Assembly: GCA_025531455.1 (NCBI GenBank)
Contig: JAMYHL010000048.1
Span: 186,001-250,000 of the forward strand
Origin: Apiotrichum sp. Y4204
Lineage: Eukaryota; Basidiomycota; Tremellomycetes; Trichosporonales; Trichosporonaceae
Length of the DNA: 64,000 nt
Direction of reading: 5' to 3'
Position 1 is the first letter of the stretch. The number at the start of each line of letters is the position of its first letter. Both the position numbers and the translations under genes were made by a program. Shown in pieces: positions 44,241-56,800 of this stretch. A model generated the notes under the pieces. It was not told the origin of the DNA, did no database searches, and worked only from the letters and a program-made list of their open reading frames with translations.

Positions 44241-44544
44241 TCAAACCAGATTGGAGCAAGTTCGAGTGTGGAAAGCGAGTGGGGAAAGAAGAACAAGGTG
44301 TTGTGGACGAGACGAGACGAGACAGCAATCAAGAGAGTAGAAGGAGTCGGTGCCACGTCGTCATCGAGACGGGTTCCCCGCGGAGCCCCGGCACCTCCTA
44401 CTGGGCCAGTCTCTCTGGTCCCTCTCTCTCTCTTGGTGGGTTCATCTCTCTCTCTCGAAACAAAACCATCGCGATTGAAATCAAAATCCCTTGGCACTCA
44501 TTGTCACCTCCTCCACATCCACATTCCCATCATCAAATCCGACA
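44241..44544. promoter_or_regulatory. Divergent promoter, F-box / MED9-like
   Basis: 304 bp between divergent starts with a CT-rich tract (about 44410-44460). An in-frame upstream ATG at 44491 could give the MED9-like protein 18 more residues. Confidence 0.5.
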
Positions 44545-45273
44545 ATGGCAACAACATCAGCAACAGCAGCAGCAGCAGCAGGAACAGCAAATGCGACAAA
44601 CGGGGAAAGCTCTATTGCACCCGCACCGGTATCCAGCACACCAGCTGTTGCCGAGACTGCACCCGCGCCATCATCAGAAGCAGGCGACGATACTGCAACC
44701 TCCGCCCTCCCGCCGGGCACGTTTGCGTCCATCCTGCCCGATGTCGAGGATCTTCTCGAGCTGATATACGGCGTTGCGGACGGGAGCGAGGTGGCCAATG
44801 AGGATGTTGTCAACAAGGTGCGTAGCGAGGGACTAGACCTTCGAGGCTGAGCACCGACGACCATCTTGCTTCGCGCTCAGTTCGTGCTCAGTACTCACAC
44901 GCAGGCAAAACAGGTCGCGGGACGGATAGCAGCAATGAAGGCTGCGGCTATGGCGCTGCCAGGTGGACACCTCGGGAATGACGCAGTGAGCGCCGTCACG
45001 CGGATTCTTGAGGACGAGGCGCAGCGGAAACGGTGAGTTGAATTGGAAGCATGCCGTGAGGCTACCAGAGAGTCGCAACTGTCATGCAGGAGGTGATACA
45101 CATCAGATGCTCCTGACTTTCTTTATTCTCTGCACATGCGGGACTCTGCTGACATCAGCGAAACGCTCCGCGCCTTTGTCGACACGCCGACGCCGATTGC
45201 CGACCAGCTGGCTGCGACCTCTGGGGTTGTCACGGCCGGTGCGTCGCCGGCCCCGCCGTCTGCGCCGCAATGA
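44545..45273 (+). CDS. Possible Mediator subunit 9 (MED9-like)
   Basis: Exons 44545-44817, 44905-45032 and 45159-45273 give 171 aa in phase. The N-terminus is Ala/Thr/Pro-rich and encoded by an imperfect GCA/CAG repeat. A conserved-looking helix FASILPDVEDLLELIYGVAD is followed across intron 1 by KQVAGRIAAMKAAAMALPGG and a terminal helix with ILEDEAQRKR. The pattern 'ILP..E.LL.LI ... LPGG ... LE..R..KR' resembles fungal MED9, a small subunit of the Mediator middle module, but similarity is limited. It could also be another small helical nuclear factor. The gene itself is well supported by clean splice sites. Confidence 0.5.
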
Positions 45274-45887
45274 TCGTGTAGAGAACCAAGTTGGGTGGGC
45301 TTCTGTACTAGTAATGTATAACATTTGCACAAATGGGAATGCCAGGTCCATGGGCTCGAGGCGACTCGAGCCTTGATCATCTGTCGCGCTGGTCATTTTA
45401 TGCGTCCTCATTGTCGTTCCGGTAATCCTTTTGTCTTGTCTCCCCAGCTCTCGCTTTCTCAGTAGCCTCAGTTTCTCTGATACCCAAAGCAGGTGTTATA
45501 CCACTGTCCCATGTGCGTAAGATTGTTCGAAGGTAGCGAGCAACATGAGGGGACAAAACAGGACGCCCAACGACAATGATTTCAGTCTTTATCAAGAAGT
45601 AATGACCGCGTGGCGGATTAGGATAAAGCTGCCACTTTGCTATTATGTGTTTGTTGATTTTCCTAATTCGCGATTTTCGCCACCCAGACCATCAATCGAC
45701 GTTTGGGCAAAACAAAAGCCAGACCGCCGGGTCATCGGCGTTTTCATTGTGACCGTCACATTTCTTGCTCTCGTCATCTCACTCTCCACAAACGAAACAT
45801 CCAGAACCCCATCACACCCAAGACCATCAAGACTGTCCCTTTAAACGGACTCTATACCTCGACGGCCTGGCGGCCAGACGGGACGCG
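45274..45887. other. Intergenic, MED9-like 3' flank and promoter of zinc-ribbon gene
   Basis: 614 bp. The zinc-ribbon protein's frame is open back to an ATG at 45765, so the start could lie there; otherwise nothing recognised. Confidence 0.5.
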
Positions 45888-48834
45888 ATGCCGCGCGCGC
45901 ACCTCTGCTCAGAATGTGTCGCCGCCGGCGTGCAGACCGACGAGCAGGCGCCGGGGGAGATGGTCCTCGTAGCATGCTCGTTCTGCGGCGCAATCGACGA
46001 GCAGGCGACGTATCAGCGCAACGCGACGGATGTACACGATCGCTTTGGAACGCTGATGGAGGGCCACCAGCTCCAGTTCCGTGACTACCAGGAGAAGCGG
46101 CATGAGGTGCGTTCGGATGACAGGGTATATGCTGACTGGCCGCAGGCTTTCGTCGACATGCTCCTGGAAGAGTACCTCGTCCGTCCGGCGTCGCGTGTTG
46201 TTGAACATCCCGCAGCCCATTTCAAGGCGGGTGTCAAGACGTGGTACAATCGGTATCGACAGTGGGAGCAAGCAACGTACAAGCTGCAGGGCCCATCGAC
46301 GAACAGCAAGGCGCGTAAGGTCAAGTACATCTTGGCCGTGGCTATCAACATTACCATCCTGGAGAGCAACATTGTGGTCGTGAACAATCGCTTGCAGCAC
46401 ATCAGGCCGAGTGATGAGAGTAGGGCAGTCGTACCTGCTGCCAAAGGAGATGGAACCATCATGGCTCCGTCGCTGCATCGCATTTACGTGAGTCCTCGTT
46501 CTCGCTTGGCGCTGACCTTAGTCGAAACTCAACTCCCTTGGGCCGTCTCACGTCGGCTACATTGACAACTACTCGCTGCTCTGCAAGTATCATGCCCGCT
46601 TCAAGTTGGTTCGCGGCGTTAGCCCCACATTCATGGAGATCACACTTGCCCAGGTCTACGCCCTGGCCCAGCGAGTCCAGTTTCTTGCTAGACTCCCTGC
46701 TGCCGAGCGGATCAGGCATTTGGCGGTGAAAACGCTCAAGTTGTCTGCTATCCGAGCGAAGAAGACAGTCGAGACTGCTCAACCGGACGACTTTGCCCTC
46801 GGAACCGCGGAATGGGATTTTATCAACACGGTGGACTGGGACAAGACATTTGAGAACGCGTATCATCTGTACTGCGCACAGCAAGTGGTTGCTCTCTGGG
46901 GAAACCGGTGCTATATTGACATTGCGGTGGCGCTCCTCGAATGGGCGATCATGACCACTACAGGTTGCATCCTCCCATCCGTCGGTGCATGGACTGAGGA
47001 GCTTGCGGTGTTTTATGGCGGCAGTGCGACAATCTCACAGCGCCGTAGGGAGGAGCTCAAGGACTTTCTCGTCGGCTGGTCGTCGAGCTTTCCTGACTCT
47101 GGCATCCCCGTCCCTATCCTGCCGACACCACGAAAAGGCGGGATAGGCGACGGTCTGAGCCGATACGGTAGCGACAAGCGGCGCCCCATTCCCGAGATGG
47201 TCATGGCCGTCGCGGCCGCTCCTTTGGTTGCCAGCCGATGGCGCCAGATCATGGAGACTCGACTGCGGACGCGTACCACTGCGTTTCCCCTGGATACCGA
47301 GTACACCATGGCCGCCAAGATGTTTGCCAGTGCCTACAATGAGGACGTCAAGAAGCGACAGGCGGAGGCCCGGGCGCGCAAAGCAGCCTCAGCGCCTGGG
47401 TCCAGGCGGGGAAGTAGAGCCGGCTCTCGGGGCGCAGTCACACCAGCTCCCCCGAGAGCGACCTCCCAGCCTCTCCAGAAGGCGCAACAGGCCAGGTCGG
47501 CTTCTCCGTCTATTGAGACGCTACTTGCGACTCGAGACGACTCGTCTGATGAAGATATCGGTCAGCAAAGCGAGACCGAATCCGAGTGCTTTACCCCACA
47601 CGGTCCTGTCGGTCTCGATCTCTCCGGCTTATCATCGAAGCCGTTTGAGTTCAGTATTGGTCCAACGGGGTTCTCAGTGGCGACTAACGAATCGACTCAA
47701 CCGACTGTTTCAGTTCACGCCCCGGTCACTTCACACAGGAAGCATGCCCTGCGTCCGACCAAGGGCGATCGTCCTGCGAAACGACTCAAGCCCCGACCGG
47801 TTGTGACTCCAATGTCACCACCGCCAACCAGTCCGTCGAGCCGTGGGCTGTCACCAGCGCCTCTCTCCTTGCGGTCCGTCACTCCTAACCCAAGTGACGT
47901 ACGGTTTGCCAGTCCCACACCTTCCCTTCGCTCAATCACCATGTCGCCCTCCCTCACAGCTATTTCCATCACGGAGCCAAGCAACCTTGCTCACGTTGGT
48001 GTCCTGTCTCGCGAGAGGGGGCAATACGTGTTCTACAACAAGTACAACGAGCAGCGCAAAGGAACCCGAGTCCCGCCGCATGTGGAGCAGGCCATGGTGC
48101 AGTGGGTTGCGGAAGCGAAGGCGAAAGGCATCATGCCGGCGACCATTACACCACAGTACCTAAGGACTCTCGGCTTCGATGGAGATCCTCGCCTGCAGGA
48201 CCTCGGGCCATTCATCCAGGCGCACCCCGAATGGTCACCAGTTGAGAGCCTGCTCCGGCTTGGTCTTCAACCCGGGGAGTTTCCCGCCCACTTTGTGGTG
48301 CACTCGTTACTCGATCTGGAACAGCAACTGGGTGGTTTCAGATGGGAGGCTCGCTTAGCCCCAGAAGGCGAACCACTTAATGAGGCGGAGCTCGACAACG
48401 AGCTTGACATGCTGTTTGCCGCAGGACCCGAGAAATGGCGTGATTTGCTGGCCACACCCCAGGAAGCCGCCAAGAGAGAGAAGCTCTACCGCGCGAGCGG
48501 CGCGTGGCAGTTTGGACGCGACGTCCCGGAAGGACCTACCCGCCGGCTCGACCAGGACAAGGACAAGCGCAAACGATCGCCTATCGACGAGACACCCAAG
48601 AGCAACCGAATCAACTACGACGCTCTCGGCAAGCTGATACACTGGGAACCGGGGGAGGATGAAGGCGGCGAAGATAAGCCGGTGGACGAGGAGGGGATTG
48701 ACGGGCATGGGGGAGAGGACGGAGAGGATGGGCTCATTGTGGATGTGGTTCACGAGACGCTGTGGAACACACTTGGGAGGGAGGCCGTGGTGGAGGACGA
48801 CGGCGGCGACGAAGAGAGCAGTGACCCGGAATGA
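45888..48834 (+). CDS. TFIIB/BRF-like zinc-ribbon protein with long disordered tail
   Basis: Two exons (45888-46487, 46522-48834) give 970 aa. Start chosen at MPRAHLCSECVAAGVQTDEQ; an in-frame ATG at 45765 would add 41 residues. The N-terminal CSEC ... VACSFCGAIDEQ is a C-x2-C ... C-x2-C zinc ribbon like those of TFIIB, BRF1 and Rrn7. Two helical, cyclin-fold-like segments follow (VKYILAVAINITILESNIVV and FMEITLAQVYALAQRVQFLA). From about residue 460 the protein is basic, Ser/Pro-rich and disordered, then comes a second ordered region (about 680-830, VGVLSRERGQYVFYNKYNEQ; FPAHFVVHSLLDLEQQL), and it ends in an acidic tail. A divergent polymerase I or III initiation factor is the favoured reading; the specific orthologue is unresolved. 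Confidence 0.7.
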
Positions 48835-49443
48835 CATTCAACACCCTGCATAGCACGACAAACCAGCACAAGAGCAATAGAACCACCATTGTAGCATTAT
48901 TTTATGGATATCATGTCCTCTGTACCATTGTATGGGATCCTAAGAATCCAGAGTTTCAAGTACCGTCTCGTCCCGATATCGGATTGAAGTCCAACTGTGG
49001 TCTTGTTTGGATTGTTGACCCGAGAGACCCGAGTCGGGTTTATTGTTGTTGAAACCCTCGGTGAACGACATTGCGGGGCAACCTCGGGCCTCGGTCTCTA
49101 GGCGTCGTTGCTTACTAGTCGGGAGCTCGGCACGTTCGGCAGTGCGACTAACCCGAGAGGTCCGATGACAACTTTACTACCGTGGGAGAGTGACGCATGT
49201 ATGATGTTCGGCGCTGAAGTCCGAGAAGAGCAGCAAAGTGGATAACATCATTGGAGTGGGAATTGGGGGTGACCTTTGTGGTGGTAGCCAGTAGGAGAAC
49301 AGGCAGCGTCATTCTCTTTTGCCCTGGCATGTTCCCAGCCACATCCAGCAGCAGCGATTATTATATCTTGACAACACTCCATCGTCCATCTCTCTGTGCT
49401 TAGATTCCTCCTCACCACCACCACACCCATCACACTATCCACA
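48835..49443. promoter_or_regulatory. SOD2 promoter and 3' flank of zinc-ribbon gene
   Basis: 609 bp with a CCCGAGTCGGG palindrome at about 49027-49037. No TATA box certain. No gene seen. Confidence 0.5.
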
Positions 49444-50616
49444 ATGTCCCTCACCCGTGCTCTCCCCCGCGCGTCGCTCCGCTCGGTCCGCGCCTTTGCC
49501 GTCGCTGCCCGCTCCAAGCACACCCTCCCCGACCTCCCCTACGCTTATGACGTGAGTAGCGCACGAGTACGACTGTTGTATCGTTGCTGACGCTGTCTCT
49601 CGCTGTATACGCAACTGTGCATTCGCTACTAAACATTCATATGCGATCCGTCCGCCATTCCCGCTATTCCGGCGCTTTCCTATCCGCCCCGTGATCTGAA
49701 TGAACCCCGGCCTCCATCGCTCGCTTCCCACCCCAGGCCCTCGAGCCCTCCATCTCGAAGGAGATCATGACCCTCCACCACGACAAGCACCACGCCGCGT
49801 ACGTCAACGGCCTGAACGCCGCCGAGGAGAACCTCGCCAAGCTCCAGGCCTCGCAGGACGTCAAGGCCCAGATCGCCCTCCAGCCCGCGCTCAAGTTCAA
49901 CGGCGGTGGCCACATGTGAGTACTGAGCCGGCAGGCGCGCGAGGCGCGCAGCAGTCGTCGTCAACCCTTTCTGTTATATCTCCTTGCTAACTTTTGCAGT
50001 AACCACTCGGTGTGTGATCTCGGCTTCTACAGCTGCCGTATCAAGCTGGTGACTAACCCCACAGCTCTTCTGGAAGAACCTTGCCCCCACCGGCTCGACC
50101 CAGACCCTTGCCCCCGACTCGGGCGCCTTTGCCGACCAGGTCAAGAAGGACTTTGGCTCGTTTGAGAAGCTCATGCAGGAGATGAACACCAAGACCGCTG
50201 CCATCCAGGGCTCCGGCTGGGGCTGGCTCGTGAGTGGAGAAGAGGGGAAGATTGCGCAGCCCAAGATGCTGACTGCTGCAGGGCTACAACAAGGCCAACA
50301 AGGTCCTCGAGATTGTCACCACCGCTAACCAGGACCCCCTTCTCTGTGAGTTATGCAAGCCAGTACGTAACTGACGACAGCGCACGTCCCCATCATTGGT
50401 ATTGACATCTGGGAGCACGCGTGAGTATGATGATAGCTTGCCGCCTGAAGACCTTATCCGCTAACAACATAGCTTCTACCTCCAGTACAAGAACGTGAGA
50501 ACACAGCAACTTGTAAGAGACACTAACATTGCCAGGTCAAGGCCGACTACCTCAACAACATCTGGGCCGTCATCAACTGGGAGGAGGCCGCCAAGCGTCT
50601 CGCTGCCGCCGTCTAA
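49444..50616 (+). CDS. SOD2: Mitochondrial manganese superoxide dismutase SOD2
   Basis: Converts superoxide to H2O2 and O2 in the matrix. Eight exons: 49444-49551, 49737-49915, 50000-50009 (10 nt), 50065-50229, 50282-50345, 50381-50420, 50473-50494 and 50536-50616, totalling 222 aa, standard for the family. The N-terminus [20 protein letters not shown] is a mitochondrial presequence, followed by [18 protein letters not shown]. The four metal ligands are visible: His in [13 protein letters not shown], His in INHSLFWKNL (assembled across three exons), Asp in IGIDIWEHA and His in WEHAFYLQY. GSGWGWLGYN and [10 protein letters not shown] complete the signature. Secure, including the 10-nt exon. 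Confidence 0.97.
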
Positions 50617-50964
50617 GCGATCGGACCGTGCCGCGTCTGGAGTAAGGACAGCAGTCTTGTAGCTCTCGTATCAATCTTCGATCCTTGGGTACACCGCAGA
50701 TGCTTCTGTAGCAGCAGTAGTAGCAGTAAAAAAGAGTGGATGAATGAAGTGTCGAAGTACCAAAAGGGACGGAAGCAAATTGTCGATTGTTTGGAGTTGG
50801 GCGAGGTCGCAATGTTGGTGGGTGCACTTTGGATGTTTCTGGGTGGCAACAACCTTTACTGGAGCTCGCCATCATCATTCAGTTGCTCATCGTTTGACTC
50901 TCCACCTCACACTCACTCTCCTTTACGGCCTTGGGCGACGAACCCCAGAACAAAAGAGTACACA
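50617..50964. other. SOD2 3' flank and DIB1 promoter
   Basis: 348 bp between two plus-strand genes; nothing recognised beyond presumed UTR sequence. Confidence 0.5.
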
Positions 50965-51614
50965 ATGTCGTACTTTATGACCCATCTCCACTCGGGATGG
51001 CACGTCGACCAGGTAGGTGCACAACCTCACATTCAGCTAACACCAGGCCATTCTCGTGGAGGAAGACCGCGTCGTGTGCATCCGCTTCGGGCACGACCAC
51101 GACCCAGAGTGCATGGCGCTCGACGAGACGCTGTATGGAGTCGCGGAGAAGGTGCAGAACTTTGCAATCATCTATCTTGTCGATATCACCGAGGTGCCGG
51201 ATTTCAACAAGATGTACGAGCTGTATGATCAGTGCACGCTCATGTTCTTCTACCGGTGAGTCTGCGGCGGGGGTTGTTCAGATGTTTGGTTTGAGAAACT
51301 AGATCTGGCGGGACACCTGTTTGGACGATGACCTACGGTCAATCCATCATCTTCCAGCGCTGACGGCAGTAACAAGCATATCATGATCGATCTCGGGACA
51401 GGAAACAACAACAAGATGTGCGTACCCTCCCCTTCCCCCCGCTCACACGCAGTACATGGGCCATCACCGACAAGCAGGAGCTCATCGACATTATTGAGAC
51501 GGTGTACCGCGGCGCATCCAAGGGCCGCGGTCTCGTCGTATCCCCGAAAGGTCAGCTTGGTGATGTGCCAGTAAAGCTGACTTCCCAGATTACTCGACCC
51601 GACACAAGTACTAG
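50965..51614 (+). CDS. DIB1: U5 snRNP thioredoxin-fold protein DIB1 (TXNL4A)
   Basis: Core component of the U4/U6.U5 tri-snRNP that holds the pre-activation spliceosome. Exons 50965-51012, 51047-51255, 51370-51417, 51453-51550 and 51589-51614 give 142 aa, the family's normal length. MSYFMTHLHSGWHVDQ, AILVEEDRVVCIRFGHDHDP, VQNFAIIYLVDITEVPDFNK, YDQCTLMFFYRNKHIMIDLG and GNNNKI-TWAITDKQE are nearly invariant in the family. The C-terminus is SPKDYSTRHKY. Secure. Confidence 0.97.
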
Positions 51615-51815
51615 ACACCAAGAAGACTGTTGTGATGCACCGCATAGTAATGTTCACTGTTGGAGACTATGGCCACGACGTCCCGCTGCAGATCGCCTCT
51701 ATTACAACACTGCCGCCCGTTCTCTCCACCTAGCTCACTGCGAGCACCCAGGACATGTGTGCAGCGTGTCATGAACACTGGCGTCAGCTTCCAAGGTCAG
51801 ATATCCATTTGCTCA

Positions 51816-53462
51816 CTAGAGATCGCACTCGGCGCAAAAGTCGTGCGAGCACTTGGGACAGCGATACCGCCCCGTGGGGCTGAGCGCGTCGTCTTTCGGT
51901 GCCGCATCCTCGACGTCAGATAACTGGGTGTGAGCGGCGTCCTCCGCGCTACTAAGCGTACCAAGGGGAACGGGCTATCGCAGCCGGAACATGTCGCGGC
52001 CAGCTTGGCCTCAAGCTCATCAATCTTGTCAAGGGGTCTGCAAGTCAGTGGCTGCTTGTCGTGTGTTGTTTATAGCCACTTACAAAGTACCATACGTCGC
52101 AACCGGGAAGAGAAGCCAAAAGCTGGCGTCAGCGACTACCTTTGACATAAGACTCACCTTCGTGCCAGGTGTGGACTGCTGACGACCATGAGGCCGCACA
52201 CCTCGCAATCGGTCGGCACGTCGCACAGCTTGGACCCACAGCGGGGACACATGTATCCGCCGCGCTTGAGGAGGCCGTGGCACGCGCAGAAGCTCTCCCC
52301 AGCGCCGGGGAGGCGCGTCGGGAAGCCCATGACGAGAAGGTCGCCTGCAGGCGGGGGACGCTTAGCCCCCGCCGATTTCGACCCGGGAGGGAGACCGCCG
52401 CGCGAGAGTGCATCGTGTACGTTCAGCGTTGAGGGAGGCGCGATCGTCTGAGCTGGCGGGGGCACGAGCTCCCACAGCAGGTCGCGGTAGTGGTCCTCGT
52501 CGATGGCGACGCCAAAGCGCCCGCCTGTGCGCTCTGCAATGTCCTTGCAGATCTTGATCTCGGCACTCAGCGAGATGATGCTCGTGCGGCAGCGCGCGGC
52601 GACGAGGTCGTCGAGTACCTGGTGGATGTTGGTCGGTCCGTCCGGGTCGGCGGTGCTGATCGCCGAGAGGATCACCACAATCTCGAGAGACGATGTCGCG
52701 GGGAGGTGCGACATGCCCCCGCGCGCCATGAACAGCCCGTTCTGTAACGACGGCTCGCCGGACGGTTCGAGCTTTCGCTTGTCCGCGAGCGCCGAGACTA
52801 TTTCCTGCGGGTTTCCTGCTGTCAGTGCGGTACGTAGGTTTGCATGACTTCGGTACCTACCGCAAATTGGGACCAGCACCTCGGCCAGACGGTCCCGCAG
52901 CAGAATCACGCCGACCTGTCCCAGCGGGTTCTGGTCAAACCACTCGACGACAAACGTCCGGAGATACTGCAACGTGAGCTCGAACCTGGGGTCAGCGATA
53001 CACCGAGGCAAAATACTCACCGTGTCGGCCGAAAGTCCTTGTCCATCATCGACTCGGAGAGGTCGACAACAATAAACATGTGCCGCACGAGCGAGCGGCG
53101 CAGCGGCTGTTCCGCAAGTAGTGCGCTGGGTGTCAGCTCCTGCTCCCTTAGTCACTGCCCCGCGACCGTGTCATCCACAGCACACGACCCACTCCTACTC
53201 ACCGCTTCCGCCTTCCGCGCGCAATAAGGCTCTCCACGGCCGCCTGGATGCCTCCGCTCTCGTCCTCCTGTACGACATCCCACGAGCGCTTCAGCGACCC
53301 CTCCCACGCATTCATGCTGTCTTTGCCCTTGCCGCTCTTCTTCGTGGCCTTTGCGGCTGCGCGCGCGCCGCGCCGAGACGGGCCCGGGCGGTCGAGGTCG
53401 TCGTCCGAGTCCATCTCCGAGGTCGGAGACTGCGCGGGGTTGTACGGCTCGTCGGCGGGCAT
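51816..53462 (-). CDS. SSL1: TFIIH core subunit SSL1 (p44)
   Basis: Subunit of TFIIH that stimulates the XPD/Rad3 helicase in transcription and nucleotide excision repair. Start MPADEPYNPAQSPTSEMDSD at 53462. A charged N-terminal region is followed by a vWA domain with FIVVDLSESMMDKDFRPTRF, LRTFVVEWFDQNPLGQVGVI and EIVVILSAISTADPDGP. The C-terminal half has a C4 zinc finger (CHGLLKRGGYMCPRCGSKLC) and a RING-like segment ending in YRCPKCSHDFCAECDL just before the TAG at 51816. Several short introns, among them near 53142-53201, 52994-53021, 52816-52864 and 52090-52160. Convergent with DIB1 (about 200 bp apart). Confidence 0.92.
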
Positions 53463-53843
53463 TTTGGATTTTGTGGGACGTTGCACAACAAGGAATGGTA
53501 TGGTTGGATGAGCTAGACAATGGTCCAGCGACTGTTCATGACGACTTTGTTCAACACAGTCACCCTCCGGAAGCAGTTGGGTAGAAACCCCCCAGGCCAT
53601 TACGATATCCAATCGATCGCGTTCATGTTGAATGCCCCATGACTGCCTTCAATGACTAACATCGGCTGTGAGGGCGGTATGCTCATATGCATTGCACCTA
53701 TCAATGACACACAAGATGGACTACAGACCACACTGCTCGTCAGACTAACAATGATGCATTGAATATGTATGGTCAGGGTAATCATGTACAACAAAAGAAC
53801 ATTGAAGGATGGTGTATAATGGTCCATGGTCGGCGAAAGGCAA
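53463..53843. other. SSL1 promoter and PDK1 3' flank
   Basis: 381 bp between two minus-strand genes; AT-rich near 53750-53820. Nothing else recognised. Confidence 0.5.
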
Positions 53844-56800
53844 CTAGACTGCCTTGCGGAGCGTGTGCATCCACACTGCGCGAATGTCGGGGGTGTCGGC
53901 GGCAAACGTGTATGCCTGTGTAGGTGTTTGGAGGACAAAGACCTTGTTCGTCTTCTCCTGCACGTCTAGAATGTAGAGGGGACCAAGCTCGTCGTTGGGA
54001 GGACTGCTGTTGGTGCTGCGGACAGTACCAGTGCGGGGAACGGCGGCGTGGGGGTGGTTGAGGAACATAAACTCGTGCTTGATCTTTGGTCCAACTTCGG
54101 GATCGTCCTTGACCTCCAGGAGACGAGGGAGGTCCGTCAGGATGAGTTGACGGCGCTTGGAAACAGGGAGCAGGAAAGACGGGACGTTGCTGTCGGCCTT
54201 GGTCATAATGGGAGTCGACAGTATGATCCGCTCATTGGCGACCATGAGAGGCATCCTGCATGTCAGCTTTGCGGGACGTTATAAACTCACCATCGCGTAT
54301 TGTCAGCGCTCGTGACACCCACGGTGCGAGCAGCCGCAGGAGAGGTGGCGCGAGACCGGGAGGCACGAGGGCTGCGGGAGCCCTCGTCGAATCGAGGGCG
54401 ATCCTCGCTGCGGTCGCTGTAGCGGCTGGCCCGGCTGGAACCGGTGCGCTTCCCAGGGGGAGTGTTGATGCCCATGCTCTCCAGCCAGACGCTGAGACGG
54501 CCTCCGGCACTCGAGCTGGAACTCGTCGACCAGCCGCGGGTCTTCTTCCCAGTGGCGGCCTCACGAGCAGGGTTGCACTCCACCTCCATCCACGCGGGAC
54601 GGGGAGGGCCAAGATCCTCGATCGATTCTCCAGGCGAGTCATGACGAGGGAAACGCACTGCACCAAACTCGCCATCGGAACGGGTGTCCACAGGGCTGCT
54701 GCCGTCTTCCTGGTCGGCACCCTCGGATTCATCGTCGTCTTCAAATTCAGCCCAGACGCTGGAATCGAGAGTGACCTGAGCGCGGGCTTGGGGGGGAGTA
54801 ATGCCGGTGTGGATAGTCGGTGGCGTGACCTGCCAGAGCATGCCCCAGTCGATTGTGGAGAAGAAGGGGTGCGATTTGATCTCGTGCGCGGTGGGGCGCT
54901 TCGTCGGGTCAAGGTTGAGACACTGGTCAACCAGGTCCTTCGCCTGCTCATCAAAGCCCTCCGGGTATGTAAAGTCGCGGTGGAGCACCTTCTGGAATGT
55001 GAGATACTCGGTTGCGCTTCGGAAAGGTGTGGTGCCGGTAATGAAGTTGTAGAGCACAACTCCGAAGCCCCAAATGTCGCATGCGAAGGAGACGGGCTTA
55101 TCGCTCAGAATCTCGGGAGAGACGTATTCGGCCGAGCCGACAAAGGAGCGCTTGCTGTTCTCGGAAGATTCTTCCTTGCGGCCTATGATCTTGGCACTTC
55201 CAAAGTCGGTAACCCTGATCCGCATATCACTGTCGAGGAGGATGCTACGCCGTCAGCCTCGAAAATACAAACAACTCACTTCTCAGGCTTCAAGTCACGG
55301 TGGATGATTTCGCGGTCATGGATGAACTCGATGGTGTCGATGAGCTGCGCGGCGTAGAAACGCGACGACTCGAGGTCCAAGGATCCATACTTGCGGATCA
55401 TCGAGGCAAGCTCGCCATTGCTAGCCAGCTCGAGGACATAGTCTGCGATTAATACCGATTCCGATGGCTCCCACGGCTGCATTACTCACAAACACTGGTC
55501 TTGTCGACGAACGTCGAAAAGAGGCGGATGATACCGGGATGGCCAATCGGCGCGGCGGACGCGGGGCCACCGCCACTGGATGTGGTGCTGCGATCGGAGC
55601 GGGCAACCGACTGCCTGCGCTTCCGCGGCGTGCGGGGCCGCGGCCCATCGGAGGAATCACTCCTGTTCCGAGGATGCAGCCTTTCATTGTCCGATCCGCT
55701 GCCCTGCTGAGCTTCACCGGACACTTCGTGCACTGGGGAAGGCGGTGAACTGGAATGGCCGCGGCCCTGTGCACGCTCGTCAAGAACCTCCTGGGTCTGC
55801 GAGTCGCCGCTCTTCGCGAGCCGCATGGACGCCGAGATTAGAGGGGAAAGGGGAGTGGGCGGCAAACGGGGCGAACAGCTGCCGGCAAGCTGACGGTCGC
55901 GGAGGCCGCCGCTGGGTGAGGCGGTAACCAGCCCGGTCGACGGAATGTTGATGTTCGCAGATGCGTTGCCATTGCCTTCACGATGGGTGCCACCTGCGCC
56001 AGCAGAAGGAGGTATTCTGTTCGCCATAGGCGCAATGCTACCGGTAGAAGAGTTTGACATTCCGCGGCGATGGGTTCGCATGGTTGGCGAGCGGGGCTGA
56101 GCCAAACGTATGAGCGCGTCGCGCTCGATATGAGCGTATTTCGCCTTCTTCTCTTGAATCAGATGATGCTGGCTCATAATCTTGATTGCAACCTCGTTAG
56201 GCAGACGCGGCATGGGGTTGTGAGGAGCTTGGGTAGCGTGCACGACCTAACTGTCAGTGCCATGGACTTGTGATCACACATACAGTGCTGTAGCTTCCTC
56301 GTCCAAGCTCCTCGCCCAGGATATAATCGTTCAGCGACGGGCGCTTGCCGACCGCAGAGCCATTCGAGCGATTCGAGGCCTGGCTGCTGCGCCTCTCGCG
56401 AGGCTCAAGAAGATCAGTGTCGTTGCTGACGCTGCGAGGCTTGCGCGTATGGGTTGGGGTGGTAGGGTTGGAGGCCGCCGATGGAGGCCGGGAGTGCACA
56501 GTGGCTTCGTCTGTGGGAAGCATGACACGAACAGGACCTGGGGAACTGGGCTGCTGGGGGTATGGGTCTCGAGCGAGCCTGTGAAACTTTGCTTTCGGCG
56601 TCGTTGGAGAAATGGCGTGGGGTGGCAATGAGGGAGAGCGGTCCGTTGTGGGCTCTGCAGTATGGCTACGGCCAGGCATGTCAGTCGGAGTGGTAGTTAT
56701 AGACACGGGCATAGTCGCCTGCCGTGCCATGCGCGGTCCTTGACGGTGAAACCCTCTTCCTCCATACAGACCTGCCCCGGGTTCCGAGTCGACAGAGGCA

